A stretch of 64,000 nucleotides of DNA, from assembly GCF_036320965.1 (NCBI RefSeq), contig NC_092250.1:13778100-13842099 (forward strand), in the 5' to 3' direction. The translations under genes were made by a program, and so were the position numbers. Below are positions 48,592 through 59,500 of this stretch, in pieces (positions within the stretch are counted from its first letter, which is position 1; each line of letters begins with the position of its first letter). Under the pieces are notes generated by a model, which did no database searches, was not told the origin of the DNA, and saw only the letters and a list, made by a program, of their open reading frames with translations. This stretch comes from Panulirus ornatus (Eukaryota > Arthropoda > Malacostraca > Decapoda > Palinuridae).

Positions 48592-49290
48592 TATTATTCA
48601 CATATAATGAAACTTGTACATTTTCTATGCTATAGAAAGTAGATAAAAAAGAGAATAGTCCGAGAGAAAATGTATAATACAATACAAACTCAGAAGATAT
48701 TAAAAGCATTTTAAGCTTAACTTTGTTCAAATTTGTTCTTTACATTTGTTACCCACAGCTATGACAGCTCGTCTCGAGGATGCGTTCGATTCCGACGACT
48801 TTGCGTTCTATTTTTTTTTTTTCAAGAGTTTAGACAGATAGAATAAAGAAAAAAATACGATCTTTTATTGTTTCTGCTAATCACGTATACTATGCGTTTT
48901 AATTTTCGCACAGGTCTAAGCTTGAATTAATCTGAGTTGATCCAGAAGGGCTTAGAACCCTGGACTTTATAATATTCTTTTTTTAGGCAGGTCGTAGGAT
49001 TTTTGTGCCGCAGGACATCACCAACAGAATCCGATCAAATTGCGTGACACGAATCCTAAATTACAATCATAACAGTGGTGACCTGTCTGTCGTCAGAGAT
49101 CACTTCGTTTATTGAGACTTTTGTAGACATCATATTTGGCTCCAGGTTGAGTTCCTCTCTACTCTGCTGTACGTACGTCATGCAGTGGAATTCTGCATCG
49201 AAGTCACACCGGAAGCCTTAACAATAGAGGACCTCTTATGGTATCACTCTGTACAAGACAGGGTTCATGAAATCGAAGACACAATCTCAG
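48592..49290. other. Intron sequence, no recognised feature
   Basis: AT-rich after the SINE poly(A). No motif found. Confidence 0.55.
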
Positions 49291-50170
49291 GCACTTTAGG
49301 TAGGTTGGAGCACACTCGAGTAAATTGGAGGACACTGAAGTAGTTCGTGGCTCACTTGGGTAGCTAGTGGCACACTCAAGTGGCTGCGAACACGCTCAAG
49401 CAGTTGGAGGGAGCACATGGGTAGCTGAGTAAAGCACATTCAGGGAGTTGAGGGCATACTTAAGCCCTCAAGGAATGACAAACTCAAGCAGTTACAGGTA
49501 CACTCAAGCAGCTGTGGTTACGGTGAAGCAACTTGTACCACACTCAGGCAGTTGGAGGTACACACAGGGTAGCTGCGGGGTACAGACAGACAATTAGAGG
49601 GACGCATCCAAGCAGCTGGTGGCTCATTTACGTGGCTTTGGGCACCTGGAAGCAAATAGGATGTACTGATGGAGCAGCTGGAGACAGACTCGGGCAGTTT
49701 CGGCTCACTCGTGCACAGCTTGGGGTACTCTTGAGACAGCTAGCAGCACAGACTGGCCACCTGGGCCTCCTTAAGACAGCTGGGGGAGGCGGGGCTCGCT
49801 CGGTACACTGGGGTCTTCTGAGACAGCTAGAGACACAGTCGTGCAGCTAAGGGTAAACTTAACTATCAAGGACCGCAGTCAGGTTGCTGGGGACATATGA
49901 GGGAACAAGTGCTTCGATCATTAAGTGAAGGGCACATTCGGGCAGCAGGAAAGGCGCTCAGAAAGCAGAGAAGGCACTCGGGTAGCTGTATATACACTAC
50001 ACTCGAGAGGTTATGGTCACACTCCATCAGGTGGAAGGATACTCAGGGAGTTTGAGTCTCTCTCAGGCAGCTGGGACTACACCCATGCAGTGCAGCAGAA
50101 GGCACACCCAGGCAGCTGGAGTACACTCGAGCGAGCTAGGACACAATCAGGCAGCTATGGATATGCTTTT
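49290..50170 (+). repeat. Old degenerate tandem sequence (CTCAGGCAGCTGG type)
   Basis: ACACTCAAGCAGTTGGAGG and ACTCAGGCAGCTGGGG-like units of 25-35 bp recur across the stretch. The open frames over it are by-products. Confidence 0.7.
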
Positions 50171-50222
50171 AGCTACGAGCTGTAGCCTTACGACACACAC
50201 ACACACACACACGCGCGTATAT

Positions 50223-50745
50223 TGGGAGGAGCAGCTGGTGGGAAGTCTGACAACTAATTGTAAAGGTTGGGGTGAAAGAAGAAAGGATGCGAGTGGGAAG
50301 AGGATGGTGAAAGTAAGTGGCCTTTGGAAAGGGGACTTGTGTGACGAGATATCGGGAGAAATTGGATGAAGAATAGCAAAGGTGAGGAGAGTAAACGAAT
50401 CTAGGGGAGTAGTTGAGGAATGGGAGGTACTGAGGGAAACAGTGCTTGTGTGTGCGAGAGATATGTATGTCATGTAGGTGGGAATTAGGCATGATAAACA
50501 AAGTGTATGGGTTTTGCCTGCAGGGAAGGAATGCGTGTGACTGGGAGATATAAAAGAGGATGGTGCATGACATGAAAAATAGAGGAAATGGCAGTTGGGC
50601 TGAGAGAGTAGTTTCACCAGTGATTGGATCTGATGGGGAAGCGATAACAGGCAAAGAAGAGGTGAAGAGGAGGGAAGAATAAGCATTTGAAAGGACTGAT
50701 GATTTGTAGGTTGATAGAGTGGAAGGTCTGGGGTGATTGCGACGT
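50223..50745 (+). pseudogene. Degenerate RTE LINE, 5' linker region
   Basis: Conceptual reading in shifting frames resembles the part of the long copy between endonuclease and RT: a KRMVKVSGLWKGDLCDE stretch corresponds to VVRVSELGKETC in the 15-17.5 kb copy, and RGVVEEWEVLRETVLVCARD corresponds to its GEEWDVFREAVMACAKDA. Several stops and shifts are present. It ends at a (TA)n tract at 50751. Confidence 0.7.
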
Positions 50746-50747
50746 AG

Positions 50748-50750
<3 letters not shown>

Positions 50751-50841
<91 letters not shown>
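50751..50841. repeat. (TA)n(TG)n microsatellite
   Basis: Ends the degenerate LINE fragment at 50745. Confidence 0.98.
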
Positions 50842-50844
<3 letters not shown>

Positions 50845-51047
50845 CAGTCTCTGACAGCTCGAGAATACACTTTTAGTGAAAAGTCACTTTAAAGCGAAGC
50901 TGAACCATCACGAGTACAGACTCGTCAGAAAACTTCTCATTCGAAAGGAATCCATCATAACCCTGGAAGTAGGGCAGCCTTGGTGTCGCAGCTCCTGGGG
51001 AAAAGGAGTCCTGGAGTAACTCCAGGACCCTTTTAAGAAAGGGTCCT

Positions 51048-51049
<2 letters not shown>

Positions 51050-51141
<92 letters not shown>
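51050..51141. repeat. (CA)n(TA)n microsatellite
   Basis: Borders the left repeat M of the inverted pair. Confidence 0.98.
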
Positions 51142-51143
<2 letters not shown>

Positions 51144-51368
51144 CCCTGGGGATAGGGGAGAAAGAATACTTCCCATGTATTCCTTGCGTGTCGTAGAAGG
51201 CGACTAAAAGGGGAGGGAGCGGGTGGCTGGAAATCCTCCCTTCTCATTTTTTTTAATTTTCCAAAAGAAGGAACAGAGAAGGGGGCCAGGTGAGGATATT
51301 CCCTCAAAGGCCCAGTCCTCTGTTCTAAACGCTACCTCGCTAACGCGGGAAATGGCGAATAGTTTGAA
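51141..51368 (+). repeat. Short interspersed repeat M, left arm of inverted pair
   Basis: Starts CCCTGGGGATAGGGGAG next to (CA)n(TA)n and ends GCGGGAAATGGCGAATAG. It is joined tail to tail with 51416-51650 across a 47-bp TA and T-rich spacer. Confidence 0.88.
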
Positions 51369-51415
51369 AGAAAGAATATATATGTATATATATATTCTTT
51401 TTTTTTTCTTTTAAA

Positions 51416-51648
51416 CTATTCGCCATTTCCCGCGTTAGCGAGGTAGCATTAAGAACAGAGGACTGGGCCTTTGAGGGAATACCCTCACCCGGCCCAATTC
51501 TCTGTTCCTTTCTTTTGGAAAATTAAAAAAAAAAAAAAAAATGAGAGGGGAGGATTTCCAGCCCCCCGCTCCCTCCCCTTTTAGTCGCCTTCTACGACAC
51601 GCAGGGAATACGTGGGAAGTATTCTTAATCCCCTATCCCCCTATCCCC

Positions 51649-51650
<2 letters not shown>
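51416..51650 (-). repeat. Short interspersed repeat M, right arm of inverted pair
   Basis: High-identity reverse complement of 51141-51368, beginning ACTATTCGCCATTTCCCGCG on the + strand and ending at CTATCCCCAGG next to (TA)n. Confidence 0.88.

Positions 51651-51715
<65 letters not shown>
51651..51715. repeat. (TA)n microsatellite
   Basis: Borders the right repeat M of the inverted pair. Confidence 0.98.
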
Positions 51716-51717
<2 letters not shown>

Positions 51718-53460
51718 CAAAAGAACGTTATCAGTAGTCGTCTAATCATTTTGGTTTACTACTTTCTGTTATGGAAGTAAGACTCATCACCCTAGCAGCT
51801 GTAGACTGGGACAGGCAGCTCACCTACCCCCTCCGGTTCAGTGAAAACTTCCTCTGTTATACACAGACCAAATGTGTAGAGCAGCTTACATAACTGGGTT
51901 TGCAGAGACCATAAGGGTAAGCGGCTTTGAATGCATTTCCGGGCTTATACATTTCATTTTCGTGTTACTATTATAGTTAGCAATATATATGCTAATAAAG
52001 TGAGTTGACAAATGCGATTTACAGCTTGGAGTAGATGGTGAGTGAGGGAGAAGTGTAAAGACACGATAGAATCATTGAGGGTTGTTGCCAAAGCTCTCTC
52101 TCGGCCCGGAATTGAATACAGGTGTCATGCAATTGGTATTGATGCTTACAACAGCATATGGTCGGATGTACTCTCTTTTGAATATTGTATTGTGCTCCGC
52201 ACAACATACTCACTTGTTCTATGTTCCTCTTCACTCTCAGTAGTTGTGCATTTTGTTCAGCTTACATATATATCTTCTTATATCTTTTAATTTACCTCAA
52301 GTTCACTGTCATGTTCTGTATGTCTTTATTTCTTTAGTTCTTGGCATTTCCTCTCGTAGAATTTTTCATCGCGGTGGTCTTAGTGCTTCCTCATTTTCAT
52401 CAGAGCTTCACCCATGTTCTCATACCATTTTCTTCTGTCATATCACATTTGGCTCAAATAGTTCAGCGGTTTTAGTGTTCTAGCCTGGTGACTTAAAGTG
52501 GATCTTTGGCATTGTCTTAGAATCCTTGAAACACGTTATCCTTTTCCCCTCTCCGTTTACTACCAGGTTTGAAACGGTATGAATACAAGCATAACGTCAG
52601 AGCTTGCAACCATACACTCTGTATGTGGCATTATCGTATCTTTATCAAATTGTGTGTAGATATGATCCGTACATGTGTCTCGCTGTGTTTGAATCTCTTC
52701 TGGTTTTCCTGTGTTTCATATATCTTTCTTTTTATTCAGAATTGTTTTTTCTAGATATTTTCGTCTCTTGTTGGTTTTCCTCCATTCATTCTCTTCTTCA
52801 GTCACTGCCAATCTTCATGGAAGCTACACCGTTAGCGTCAGATTGTGTTATATTTGTCTACTTGTGGCATAATTCAAGACCAGTGACAGTAGCCAATGAT
52901 TTCGGTACACGGGACTCTAGGAAGGGTTTAAGGTAGCAGTGCTGACACTTGCGAGGGAAGTGTGTGACGCAGGGAAACTGGAAAGTAGGCTTGTGAGATA
53001 TAGGGTAGATAGAGTAATTAGTCTTAGGATGACAAAGTTGCTAGTGAAAGAGAAATGAGAAGTGTGCCACATAGATGTACGAATAATACCTTGAATAACA
53101 TCTAATAGATAAATTATGATAGGTTTACATTCAGTGCGTAAATGATTATCTTGAATTACATTAATGTACCGTTAAACTTATGACATCTAAGATTACATTT
53201 AGTATTTGATGAAGTCTCTTACCTTGAATTATATGTATCGTTCCCTAAAATGTATACTACCAGAAATATTTAGTGCGTTATAGCATGGGTAATTTTTTGT
53301 TACATAAGTTCACTTCATAATGGGTTGTACCACCAAGGCTGGAGTTCTGGTACATGTGAAAAAGGATTGTCAAAGCCGATGGTACAAGTCAGAAAGATTG
53401 TGGCGAAGGCAAACATCCAATACTTTGAAATACTAGTAAATTGTCTGAAGATACACAGTA
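51718..53460. other. Intron sequence, no recognised feature
   Basis: AT-rich, with short open frames (for example 52604-52936) lacking any known motif. Confidence 0.55.
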
Positions 53461-53516
53461 TAATGAAATGCATTTCGTTGTATATCAACTGACTGCTATA
53501 TTTTCTTTCTTGTATC

Positions 53517-53557
53517 TCCCCTGATGATGTGATCATGACACGAAAGTGCACTTGGGA
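53517..53557 (+). ncRNA. Hammerhead-ribozyme-like motif, family A
   Basis: CTGATGA at 53521-53527, stem II GTG/CAC (loop changed to ATCATGA), GAAA at 53542-53545, AGTGCACT and stem I TCCC/GGGA. The element end runs into (A)n and (TA)n at 53595-53680. Confidence 0.65.
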
Positions 53558-53596
53558 ACTTATCGTGTTTCATTTCCCCGTGTACTCATAGGAAAA

Positions 53597-53603
<7 letters not shown>

Positions 53604-53680
<77 letters not shown>
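53604..53680. repeat. (TA)n microsatellite
   Basis: After the family-A ribozyme end and a short A run. Confidence 0.98.
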
Positions 53681-53681
<1 letters not shown>

Positions 53682-54135
53682 AGACAGTTTATAAGCAAAC
53701 AACCTGCGATTATTGCAGTAGACCGATGTCTTCAGAATGTTCAGTGGAGCGTGACGCTCCCGCTGGCGTCAGATGTAAACAATTCTAATATGGCCAGCTG
53801 GTTTCCAACAAAGCACAAAACGTGTTCTGCGAACGGGTCCGGATTCCCCGAGTTTCCTTTTGAACAGTTTTCAACATGGAAAAAGTACTGTAGATGTATT
53901 TCATATTTCTTCGTCCATGAGATAGGATTATTATGCTTGGTTGACTATGGTCGAATCTGGTATTGTTACGCGTGCACGGCGCCATGAGTACGGTCGGATG
54001 CAGGAAAATGTTTGTGGAAAAAAAAAAAAAGTAGTGTATTCGCTTCCCGCTCACACTCCAGTGGAATTTAAGAATTGTGATCTGCGGTCCAGATAACATA
54101 GAAAAATATGTTAAAAAACGTAGCTTAACGGCAAA

Positions 54136-54206
<71 letters not shown>
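54136..54206. repeat. (TA)n microsatellite
   Basis: Left border of the inverted ribozyme pair. Confidence 0.98.
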
Positions 54207-54207
<1 letters not shown>

Positions 54208-54242
54208 CTATGAGTCCACGGGGAAAATGGAAACACGATAAA

Positions 54243-54284
54243 TTCCCAAGTGCACTTTCGTGTAATGATTACATCATCAGGGGA
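54243..54284 (-). ncRNA. Hammerhead-ribozyme-like motif, family A
   Basis: Minus strand CTGATGA at 54280-54274, GAAA and AGTGCACT retained. Stem II carries paired-looking changes (GTAAT with ATTAC). It forms an inverted pair with 54379-54419, and the outer ends of both abut (TA)n. Confidence 0.63.
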
Positions 54285-54378
54285 GACACAAGAGAGAAAT
54301 ATAAGCCAGTTGGCTATTTAGTGTCCTAGCTTCGTCTCTTCGATGTATATCAACTGACTTCCATTTCCCTCTTGTGTC

Positions 54379-54419
54379 TCCCCTGATGATGTGATTATTA
54401 CACGAAAGTGCACTTGGGA
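54379..54419 (+). ncRNA. Hammerhead-ribozyme-like motif, family A
   Basis: CTGATGA at 54383-54389, GTG/CAC stem II, GAAA at 54404-54407, AGTGCACT, stem I TCCC/GGGA. All core positions are present. Confidence 0.65.
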
Positions 54420-54488
54420 ACTTGTCGTGTTTCATTTTCCCCGTAGACTCATAGGAATATCTTGATGGCGCGCAAAACTGTAATCCTT

Positions 54489-54492
<4 letters not shown>

Positions 54493-54556
<64 letters not shown>

Positions 54557-54567
54557 ATATATATATG
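54493..54567. repeat. (TA)n microsatellite
   Basis: Right border of the inverted ribozyme pair, with one CTATATATATAT interruption. Confidence 0.98.
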
Positions 54568-54569
54568 GA

Positions 54570-55085
54570 CGGAACAGAAGCATGCCCCCTTAATGACCAT
54601 CTCGGTTAATATGAAGGAAAAGTGAGCATTGGATAGAAAATGTAAGTCCCGGAGACAGGTATGAGCTTCGTTAGTATCTGTAGACTTGGTACTTAAAGGT
54701 GGAGAGGTTTTAGAGGGAGTGAAAGACAAGAGACGGTAGAGAAGTCCACAACTTCGCAAGGCGAAGAAGGACAGAAAAAGTTATCCTAGCAATTAGTCAT
54801 CGTGTGGCAGGTTTCCTCACAGAGACGAGAAGCAGCAGCTGCCACAAGCGAGACACACAGTGACAGCTCACGAGAACAGTGGCCAAATTGATCCCCTTTA
54901 GAATAGAGAGATGGAACCAACATTGTAATACATGGAAAGCAGTGGTTGAAGAAAGTTGAGTGCTGGAGAGTATTATAAGGCTTCTGATTCCATTTGGCCA
55001 AGACATGGAGAGAGAAAAGCCACCCCATACATGCAAACAGCACTCCAAACTAGGTTGGATGCGTCCCTTATAGATTGGAAATAGA
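54570..55085. other. Intron sequence, no recognised feature
   Basis: Two overlapping minus-strand frames at 54786-55048 show no motif I can name. Possibly repeat-derived. Confidence 0.45.
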
Positions 55086-55089
55086 GGCT

Positions 55090-55600
55090 TGTAAGGAATA
55101 TGATTACAGCACCTGTACCGCGCACCCCAGTACTAACTGGTCGATAACACAGTCACCCACTTTCTTCAGAATTTCTTCTTAAATACCAGCTACTCAAACC
55201 TCTTTGACAAGCTTTATATTATTTCAGTTTCCACCGTCTCCTACCTTTTCGCAAAAACAATTTGCTATGACTCTCTCCCTCCGAATACTTAATCATTCGC
55301 GCCCAAATACTTCATATCTGCCACCCTCTCATGAACACGTTCACCTGCCCTTCAAAATACTTGCTCCATCTCCTTGTTAACTTTGTTTCCACTTTCCCGT
55401 ACGCTCCCCTCCGATGTTTCTACATTTTACTCGCACTATTCATCCCTTTCCAGAACAAGTTTTCTTTGTATTCACCTAGAAGTCTGCCGATACACCCCTA
55501 CGCCTTCTTTCATTTGGCATCTTCCTTTTATCCATCTGTCGCTCTTTCTTTTACATTTCCATTCACTCTTAGGCAGTTCTTGCAAGTATCTACCTGTATA
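55090..55600 (-). pseudogene. Degenerate RTE LINE, pre-RT region
   Basis: Minus-strand fragments resemble FWKEVN, RRRWSEYFEGLLNVF and the EFIKKGGDCFVDWLV region of the long copy (for example RRWSKYFEGQVNVF near 55350). Many stops. It faces a + strand fragment of the same family at 55800. Confidence 0.68.
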
Positions 55601-55799
55601 TATAGCATGTCTGTAGCATATAGTGGTCTTTTGAATAGTATTTCGTGATACTGCACCCATTGATGTTTGGCTGGCATGCAGAGTAAAAGATCCCAACCGA
55701 ATGGGATGGTGAAATGAGAGATGGTGAAAACCCTCGGCAATATGAATGTTGCAGAGCTGTAGGAGTGGATGGGTCGCTGTAAACTTTCTCAAGATTGTT

Positions 55800-56330
55800 G
55801 TGTGTGTGATGATATTGGTAGTCCTGACAGTGTTTTATGGATGTCAGTCTTGAGACCGAAGTGCAGACGAACGAAGAGGGTGGACGTGTTGGAAATTAAT
55901 TGTCTGAGGACTATATGTATGGTGTAAGGCAAGCTGACACTGTTATAGAAGGTGTGGTAGTAAGAGGTCAGGCGATCAGGGTGTTCTATAGTGTCTCAGA
56001 AATGTGGTGAGGATGGGAGAATGAAAACTAAGGAGGGTACTTCAACAAAAGTGGAAGAGAGGAGGTGGGAGGGACCAAAGAAAGGCTATATAGAGATGAA
56101 GTGAAAGAGGCTTTGAAGTATCGTAGTCTTAACATTTAGAAGGGTGAGGAACGTGTAGTGGATAGAATAAATTTGGTCGATGTGGTGTACGGGGGGCAAC
56201 GTGCTATCAGTGAGCTAACCAGTAAATGTAAAGAGGTCAAGGTAAAATGTGGAATAGTTTTTTAGGACTTTGCTGAGGATGGTTGACTGTTTTCAGTGCA
56301 TTATACATGGCAGCAAGAGATTCATTGATT
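55800..56330 (+). pseudogene. Degenerate RTE LINE, C-terminal region
   Basis: The + strand holds decayed versions of VPTMLYGCEAW (near 55830), RRMDVLEMRCLRT (near 55875), and RGRPNWRWKDGV through NWSDVVYRG (56060-56190, read as INLVDVVYGG). No intact frame. Confidence 0.75.
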
Positions 56331-56334
56331 GGCA

Positions 56335-56866
56335 AATATGTCCATTGTCCATTTCTACCTAGTGCGCAAGAAGCAGTTGCGTGTAAGGAAAAAGATGTAT
56401 ATACGTATTCTTTTTTCCTATATTAGATATAAATGCGTTTCCTTTTCGTACCCAGAAAGACATCACTTGGGTCATATGACGTGTTGGATGTAGTAATCTG
56501 AACAAGGATACGGTTATATTTTACAATGGGGCAAAACAGTCGTGATTTTACAGCGTTTCGTTGGGTTAGGTAATTCATCTCCATTTAAGTACACTTTTTT
56601 TTAAGCTGCTGAAGATCACATAGGAGGACAGATTGTTACAGCCAAGCCTCACACTTAAGAGGTGAGGGCTGTATGGATAATCATGGCAGACCTTGCAAAA
56701 AAAAAGAAAACAACAATAGGGCTGTAAGGGTGATCTTGATAGATCTTGCAAAAAACAATAAAGTCCTTATTTCTAACTGTATACTGAACTGGTCGCTGGC
56801 AGCAGACACATATTGATGATGTGATTTGTGCTTCCGTTATTGTCTTCCTGTCTTGCTTGATACAGA

Positions 56867-56868
<2 letters not shown>
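56335..56868. other. Intron sequence, no recognised feature
   Basis: Contains a decayed duplication GGGCTGTATGGATAATC / GGGCTGTAAGGGTGATC at 56666 and 56718. Nothing else. Confidence 0.5.

Positions 56869-56925
<57 letters not shown>
56869..56925. repeat. (TA)n microsatellite
   Basis: Left border of repeat M. Confidence 0.98.
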
Positions 56926-56926
<1 letters not shown>

Positions 56927-57158
56927 CCTGGGGATAGGGGAGAAAGAATACCTCCCACGTATTCCCTGCGTGTCGTAGAAGGCGACTAAAAGGGAAGGGA
57001 GCGGGGGGCTGGCAATCCTCCCCTCTCGTTTTTTTTTTTTTTTTTTTTAATTTTCCAAAAGAAGGAACAGAGAAGAGGTCCAGGTGAGGATATTCCCTCA
57101 AAGGCCCAGTCCTCTGGTCTTAACGCTACCTCGCTATCGCGGGAAATAGCGAATAGTA
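56925..57158 (+). repeat. Short interspersed repeat M
   Basis: Full-length copy between two (TA)n tracts: start CCCTGGGGATAGGGGAG, end GCGGGAAATAGCGAATAG. Confidence 0.87.
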
Positions 57159-57160
57159 TG

Positions 57161-57174
<14 letters not shown>

Positions 57175-57192
<18 letters not shown>

Positions 57193-57194
57193 TT
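57175..57194. repeat. (TA)n microsatellite
   Basis: Short tract joining repeat M to the inverted ribozyme pair. Confidence 0.95.
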
Positions 57195-57237
57195 CCTATT
57201 TCCTATGAGTCCACGGGGAAAATGAAACACGATAAGT

Positions 57238-57278
57238 TCCTAAGTGCACTTTCGTGTAATAATCTCATCATCAGGGGA
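57238..57278 (-). ncRNA. Hammerhead-ribozyme-like motif, family A
   Basis: Minus-strand CTGATGA, GAAA and AGTGCACT are present. Stem II (GAG/CAC) and stem I (TAGGA) each carry a substitution. Inverted partner of 57364-57404. Confidence 0.58.
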
Positions 57279-57363
57279 GACACAAGAGAGAAATACAAGT
57301 CAGTTGATATACAATGATATACATTCGATATATATCATTTGACTTATATTTCTCTCTTGTGTC

Positions 57364-57404
57364 TCCCCTGATGATGTGATTATTACACGAAAGTGCACTT
57401 GGAA
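57364..57404 (+). ncRNA. Hammerhead-ribozyme-like motif, family A
   Basis: CTGATGA at 57368-57374, GTG/CAC stem II, GAAA at 57389-57392, AGTGCACT. Stem I is shortened to GGAA. It ends near (TA)n at 57477. Confidence 0.6.
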
Positions 57405-57473
57405 ACTTATCGTGTTTCATTATGCCCGTGGACTCATAGGAATATCTTGATCACGCACAAAATTGTGATCCTT

Positions 57474-57476
<3 letters not shown>

Positions 57477-57547
<71 letters not shown>
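57477..57547. repeat. (TA)n microsatellite
   Basis: Right border of the inverted ribozyme pair, 190 bp upstream of exon B. Confidence 0.98.
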
Positions 57548-57550
<3 letters not shown>

Positions 57551-57737
57551 CTAGACCTAAAATCATACCTTGTAAGAATTATTATCATACTGACAAGAAC
57601 TTGTGTTACACAAACAGTAATACCTAATCCCAGTGTCCCAGGGACACACAGAGATATTTCAGGCAAGTGAAAAAAAAAAGATAATAATCTGTTGGATTAT
57701 ATTGATTCCCCGTTTTCTTTCACCATGTCCTTCACAG

Positions 57738-57913
57738 GGACGGGGACCGTGGTGATCCGCTTGGCTGATGTGAACGACAATTCACCCCGGCTCGCTCGAC
57801 AACAGTGGGACCTGAAGGTGCAAGAGACGTGGGGCGATGGTCCACCGAGAAACAGTACCATCTTGGAGATCGCTGCCTCCGACCGAGACACAGCGAACTA
57901 CTTCTACTATAGG
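57738..57913 (+). CDS. Cadherin (neural-cadherin-like) internal exon B
   Basis: The exon follows a 18.6-kb intron after exon A. The acceptor is TCCTTCACAG before 57738 and the donor is AGG followed by GTGAGG at 57914. It supplies two bases to complete the glycine codon split with exon A and ends on a codon boundary. It carries the last strand of one EC repeat and the calcium linker DVNDNSP, then opens the next repeat with WDLKVQET, a proline-rich loop GDGPPRNS, and AASDRDTANYFYYR. The DxNDNxP linker is the hallmark of cadherin repeats. Two further exons lie close downstream (introns of 297 nt and 4.6 kb). The reading through the donor meets a stop soon after at 57956, so retention would truncate the protein. 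Confidence 0.93.
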
Positions 57914-58078
57914 GTGAGGGAGGGACGACGGATCGCTGGGGTCGATACTGAAATGTAGAGTGACGATTTTGCCCATATCTGGTCGAAATGATACGAATTC
58001 ATACCGAAAAGGTGTTGGAAGAGTATTGATAGAGAAGCTATACGTTCATGAGTGTGTGGATGTAGATTATAATGAGTC

Positions 58079-58081
<3 letters not shown>

Positions 58082-58150
<69 letters not shown>

Positions 58151-58190
58151 ATCTCTTTCTTTCTTTCTTTCATTCTTTCTTTCTTTCTCC
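58082..58190. repeat. (CT)n(TTTC)n tract in the exon B-C intron
   Basis: About 109 nt of almost pure pyrimidine, ending 20 nt before the exon C acceptor. It makes up a third of this 297-nt intron. Confidence 0.98.
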
Positions 58191-58210
58191 CCGCCCGCTG
58201 TCACCCTCAG

Positions 58211-58357
58211 GTGGTGGAGTCGAGCGGCTGGGGATGGCAGCATTTCGGCATTAGGACGGTGGGTGCGGTGGGCCAGCTGTACGCGCGCCAGACCCTCGAC
58301 TACGAAGATGAGATGCATCGACAAGGTTTCCGGTTCATGGTCCAGGTGACGGATAGG
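58211..58357 (+). CDS. Cadherin (neural-cadherin-like) internal exon C
   Basis: A 49-codon exon, phase 0 at both ends, with acceptor CACCCTCAG before 58211 and donor AGG followed by GTGAGT at 58358. The upstream intron is only 297 nt and is mostly (CT)n and TTTC repeats, which form an extreme polypyrimidine tract before the acceptor. The protein reads VVESSGWGWQHFGIR, a glycine-containing turn, then TLDYEDEMHRQGFRFMVQVTDR. LDYED is the conserved calcium-binding LDxE motif, and FMVQVTD is the following strand ending at the DxD-type acid. Joined to exon B it gives FYYR/VVESSG with no frame break. Motif order SG...LDYED...GFRF..QV.D is that seen in CadN-class EC repeats; this comparison is from memory of the family. 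Confidence 0.93.
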
Positions 58358-58433
58358 GTGAGTGTTTAGAATGCCATTGGACTCAAACATTTATGAGAAG
58401 AAGAATGCTTTTTTTTTTTCCAAGAGTATCTCT

Positions 58434-58473
<40 letters not shown>

Positions 58474-58475
<2 letters not shown>

Positions 58476-58640
58476 GCTTCCGTGGTGTAGTAGTTAGCGT
58501 TAAGGACTTTTGAGTCACCACGGAGCCCTATTGGTTCGAATCCTTGGGCGCGGCATTTGGTTCAAACCCAACCTTGATGTTCATCCTCCCTTCGGGGCTG
58601 GTCAATAAAGTAGTACCTTTTTAAGGCCAGAATGTGTGTG
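58474..58640 (+). repeat. tRNA-derived SINE in cadherin intron C-D
   Basis: Box A-like CGTGGTGTAGTAGTTAGCG and box B TTGGTTCGAATCC, followed by TGATGTTCATCCTCCCTTCG and GGGGCTGGTCAATAAAGTAG. It sits between (CA)n and (GT)n tracts, 117 bp after exon C. Confidence 0.75.
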
Positions 58641-58659
58641 TGTGGTGTGTGTGTGTGTG

Positions 58660-59500
58660 TGTGCTACAGGGAACGTTTTACATTCATGTCTCCGCCGATG
58701 GGAGACACCGTGGCGCCTGCAAGATGAGTTGGTTATCAAAGGAGTGGACCGCACCAAAGGTCGAGCCCGGCAGACTGTCTACTGGCCAGGGATCGACCGA
58801 GATACTGAAAGTGTAGCCTCTAGTTGCTACCAGTGTTGTGCCCTTCTCCCTGAGCAACTGGAGGAGCCGTTGCGACAAGATGATGCACCTTCTTAATCAA
58901 GTGTTTGAATCTGGTTTAGCTGATCATTTCCACGTCGCAGGGTCTTATCTTCCTGGTCTACGTCGATCGCAAGTCCTAGTGGCAGCATGTGTCGTCATAT
59001 TCACGGTCGGGGTCAGCAGGTCATCTTGTCAGTGACCTGTGGTCGTGTTCGCGGACACTGGGCGCGCCCTTTGTCTTCAGGAACGACGAAGGACCACAGT
59101 TCACGTCTGCGTCACGCCGCTTCCTGGCTCGGTGGCGCACATTGTGACCTCGCCCTAAACTCCCAGGGGCACCGGACACGCGGAACCTGAAGGCAAGAAA
59201 GTGAAGACGCTGGAAACGTCTGCAACAAGAACGGGGACGCCTGGACAGAGACGACTTCGCTCTTAGACTGTTATTGGAAGTGAGGATTACGCCCCGCTGA
59301 GGGAAATACAAGGACGAGCGCCCTGCTCCACGGCTTCCGCCACGTGCAAGCTTGGAGAAGAGCCTGGACCCGCCGTTTCCGCTTGTAGCGATCGCCAGCT
59401 ACGGGTGCCACTGCGACTGACGGTGCGGAGGGAGTCACACACCGCCACGAACAGCAAGAAACCACGACATTGTGGACTAGATTTCCGAAGTCTGAACACA
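58660..59500 (+). pseudogene. Broken Ty3/gypsy-type integrase remnant
   Basis: Frames in this stretch resemble the integrase end of a Ty3/gypsy polyprotein. ARQTVYWPGIDRDTESV with a nearby cysteine pair (58765-58850) fits the zinc-binding HHCC region, and FRNDEGPQFTSASRRF (about 59075-59120) fits the core block that holds the second catalytic aspartate. The reading changes frame and has several stops (for example at 58894 and 59160), and the first catalytic region is unrecognisable. No protease or RT is seen upstream, so only the 3' part of an old element is left. It lies in the cadherin intron between exons C and D and is followed by a duplicated block that might be LTR-derived. Confidence 0.65.

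Noticed and set aside
58476..58560. A functional tRNA gene
   Set aside because: Box A and box B are present, but the sequence continues into a shared SINE tail and the arms do not pair as a cloverleaf.
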